A stretch of 8,058 bases of DNA, taken from Psychroflexus sp. (GTDB lineage: Bacteria; Bacteroidota; Bacteroidia; Flavobacteriales; Flavobacteriaceae). The position numbers were made by a program, and so were the translations under genes. The notes under the pieces were generated by a model. That model searched no databases. It had not been told where the DNA came from and worked only from the letters and a program-made list of their open reading frames with translations. Positions 6,599 through 8,058 of this stretch are shown here, one piece after another. The stretch lies in contig PXBV01000277.1 in NCBI GenBank assembly GCA_003565575.1, positions 1 through 8,058 on the forward strand, written 5' to 3'. Every line of letters begins with the position of its first letter. The stretch's first letter is position 1.

Positions 6599-7363
6599 TT
6601 AATTTGACTTTTTAATAATTTCTTCCGCTAAACTTAAGTAATTATTCGCGCCCTTGCTGGCGGCATCATATTTAATAATACTTTCACCATAACTTGGCGC
6701 TTCGCTTAAGCGCACGTTTCTTTGGATAATGGTTTCAAAAACCATGTCATTAAAGTGTTTTTTAACCTCTTCCACAACTTGATTGGATAAGCGCAATCTA
6801 GAATCATACATGGTTAATAGCAAACCTTCTATACTTAAATTTTGATTATGAATTTTTTGTACACTTTTGATGGTATTTAAAAGTTTTCCAAGACCTTCAA
6901 GGGCAAAATATTCACATTGAATTGGAATCAAAACTGAATCTGAAGCCGTTAATGCATTTAAAGTGAGTAGACCTAATGATGGTGCGCAGTCTATCAAAAT
7001 GTAATCAAACTTGGATTTGATAGGCATTAAAGCGTCTTTAAGCATATATTCTCTGCGCTCCATGTCTACCAATTCCAGCTCAATGGCTACTAAGTCTATA
7101 TGTGATGGAATGAGTTCAAGATTAGGAGAGTCCGTTTCTAAGATGGCTTCTTCTGCATGTTTAGTATGCTCTAGTAACTGGTATGTTCCTACCTCAATAC
7201 TTTCTATATCAATACCCAACCCAGAAGTAGCATTGGCTTGAGGATCTGCGTCTATCAACAGTACTTTTTTTTCTAAAACACCTAAAGCAGCTGCCAGATT
7301 AACGGCAGTTGTAGTTTTACCTACACCTCCTTTTTGATTTGCAATTGAGATTATTTTACCCAT
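6599..7363 (-). CDS. parA: Chromosome partitioning ATPase ParA (Soj type)
   Basis: ParA is a Walker-type ATPase that binds DNA non-specifically as an ATP dimer and is stimulated by ParB to drive origin movement. The 254-residue length with no N-terminal helix-turn-helix matches chromosomal Soj-type ParA rather than the longer plasmid type Ia proteins. The deviant Walker A motif is KGGVGKTT (residues 11-18), with signature Lys11 and phosphate-binding Lys16. The A' motif is LLIDADPQAN (35-44, Asp38 and Asp40) and Walker B is YILIDCAPSLG (121-131, Asp125). The conserved RNVRLSEAPSYG (215-226) and a C-terminal basic helix are also present. ATG 7363 begins the canonical MGKIISIANQKGG. It is the first gene of the six-gene - strand operon, separated by 85 bases from the dehydrogenase upstream, so its promoter is most likely in that gap. 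Confidence 0.97.
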   Translation of the reverse strand: MGKIISIANQKGGVGKTTTAVNLAAALGVLEKKVLLIDADPQANATSGLGIDIESIEVGTYQLLEHTKHAEEAILETDSPNLELIPSHIDLVAIELELVDMERREYMLKDALMPIKSKFDYILIDCAPSLGLLTLNALTASDSVLIPIQCEYFALEGLGKLLNTIKSVQKIHNQNLSIEGLLLTMYDSRLRLSNQVVEEVKKHFNDMVFETIIQRNVRLSEAPSYGESIIKYDAASKGANNYLSLAEEIIKKSN

Positions 7364-7408
7364 TCAATTTGTTGATTATAATGTAAAATTACAATTAATT
7401 ATTTTTTT

Positions 7409-7416
7409 GAAAGATA
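7409..7416 (-). promoter_or_regulatory. Possible Bacteroidota -7 promoter element for the parA operon
   Basis: The - strand reads TATCTTTC, 46 bases upstream of the parA ATG, matching seven of eight positions of the Bacteroidota -7 consensus TAnnTTTG. I see no convincing TTG element 17-23 bases further upstream. A TATAAT at 7375-7380 on the same strand is very close to the ATG and has no paired -35. The candidate rests mainly on its position in the only sizeable gap before the operon. Confidence 0.25.
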
Positions 7417-7422
7417 CGAACT

Positions 7423-7448
7423 AAAAAAAGCTATAGCTTGTATGCTAT
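7423..7448 (-). terminator. Weak intrinsic terminator-like hairpin after the dehydrogenase gene
   Basis: Directly after the dehydrogenase stop, the - strand reads ATAGC (7448-7444), a six-base loop and GCTAT (7437-7433), then AGC and a run of seven T (7429-7423). An alternative fold uses the perfect 12-base palindrome AAGCTATAGCTT (7428-7439), which runs straight into the T-run. Both stems are short and AT-rich, so termination would be partial at best. The position, between a gene end and a new operon, is what makes it plausible. Confidence 0.35.
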
Positions 7449-8058
7449 TTATTTTTTCTTTTGAGCTTTTATCATTTGTTCTAGCTGGTCCCACATTTCG
7501 GGTGTCACCATTTCAAGAAGGTTAAACTGCCCAGCACCTTGAAGCCACTCACCACCATCTATGGTAATGACTTCTCCATTAATGTAGTGTGCAAAATCTG
7601 ATACCATGTAGGCTGCTAGATTGGCAAGCTCTTGATGATCTCCTACCCGCTTTAATGGAACTTTTTTGGAAAGATCAAACTTTTCTTTTAGGTCACCTGG
7701 CAATAACCTATCCCAAGCTCCTTTAGTAGGAAATGGGCCAGGCGCAATGGCATTAAACCGAATTCCATATTTTGCCCATTCCACAGCAAGCGACCTTGTC
7801 ATGGCTAGTACACCAGCTTTTGCAGTTGCGCTAGGAACAACAAATGCTGAGCCAGTCCAAGCGTAAGTAGTGACAATATTCAAAACGGTTTTGTTGGTTT
7901 GTTTTTTGGCTATCCAGTGTTTTCCTAGGGCTAAAGTGCAATTTTTAGAGCCTTTCAAAACAATATCTATAATAGTGTCGAAGGCGTTGGCAGACAGTCT
8001 TTCGGTTGGAGAAATGAAGTTTCCAGCTGCGTTGTTTAATAGAATATCCACTTCGCCA
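7449..8058 (-). CDS. Short-chain dehydrogenase, 2,4-dienoyl-CoA reductase type (N-terminus outside window)
   Basis: The C-terminal roughly 203 residues of an SDR enzyme, probably a 2,4-dienoyl-CoA reductase acting in beta-oxidation of unsaturated fatty acids with NADPH. Visible features are LLNNAAGNF (the NNAG-like motif), VLNIVTTYAWTG, PSATAKAGVLAMTRSLAVEW, YGIRFNAIAPGPFPTKGAWDRL and the C-terminal INGEVITIDGGEWL. The classical SDR YxxxK is replaced by SxxxK (the Ser and Lys of PSATAK), with a Tyr in TTYAW about 11 residues earlier. This pattern is shared with eukaryotic 2,4-dienoyl-CoA reductases and separates the protein from the FabG type. The N-terminal glycine-rich cofactor motif lies beyond the right edge. 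The reading frame stays open to the last base (Gly-Glu-Val-Asp-Ile), and the GTG near 8051 is an internal valine codon, not a start. The protein ends in a lysine-rich tail, followed by 85 non-coding bases before parA. Confidence 0.9.
   Translation of the reverse strand, partial: GEVDILLNNAAGNFISPTERLSANAFDTIIDIVLKGSKNCTLALGKHWIAKKQTNKTVLNIVTTYAWTGSAFVVPSATAKAGVLAMTRSLAVEWAKYGIRFNAIAPGPFPTKGAWDRLLPGDLKEKFDLSKKVPLKRVGDHQELANLAAYMVSDFAHYINGEVITIDGGEWLQGAGQFNLLEMVTPEMWDQLEQMIKAQKKK

Noticed and set aside
7011..7241. + strand open frame opposite parA (and similar ones at 462-644, 4137-4352, 4834-5046 and 7666-7866)
   Set aside because: All lie within strongly supported genes in another frame or strand, and their translations show no domain-like pattern.
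8049..8051. GTG as the start of the dehydrogenase
   Set aside because: The frame stays open to the window edge with family-like residues, and the Rossmann glycine motif would be missing; the gene is cut by the window.

Overview
This window looks like chromosomal DNA from a member of the phylum Bacteroidota, most likely a marine Flavobacteriia-type organism. The reasons are the AT-rich composition, the near absence of purine-rich Shine-Dalgarno sequences, and several protein forms typical of that group: a signal peptidase I of more than 500 residues with an N-terminal DUF5684-like membrane domain, a DUF5683 protein, a short DapB, a WbqC-family protein and two tandem rhomboids, the second with a DUF6576-like tail. 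The species assignment is inference; no 16S or other marker gene is present.

Layout: two gene groups converge near position 2200. On the + strand (1-2205) are a rhomboid protease cut by the left edge, a second rhomboid protease, and a membrane-anchored endonuclease/exonuclease/phosphatase (EEP) protein. They are 1 and 5 bases apart and so probably form one operon. On the - strand (7363 down to 2195) are six tightly packed genes in the order parA, parB, DUF5683 gene, dapB, lepB, wbqC-like. Their junctions are +4, -11, 0, +10 and +3 bases, which strongly suggests one transcript. Upstream of parA is an 85-base gap with a weak terminator-like hairpin and a poor promoter candidate. Beyond it lies a short-chain dehydrogenase of the 2,4-dienoyl-CoA reductase type, also on the - strand and cut by the right edge. 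That 85-base gap is the longest non-coding stretch.

Function: the - strand operon joins chromosome segregation (ParA/ParB) to cell-envelope work: DapB makes precursors for lysine and diaminopimelate, LepB removes signal peptides from secreted proteins, and the DUF5683 and WbqC proteins are uncharacterised but plausibly envelope-linked. The + strand group acts at the membrane, with two intramembrane proteases and an anchored EEP hydrolase.

I do not see a mobile element, CRISPR array, RNA gene or defence system. The most interesting details are at gene junctions: an inverted repeat holding both convergent stop codons, a 13-base duplication at the dapB/lepB border that decides where dapB ends, a TTG-started wbqC gene in the same frame as lepB and separated from it by one stop codon, and an Asp in place of the usual metal-binding Glu in the EEP protein.
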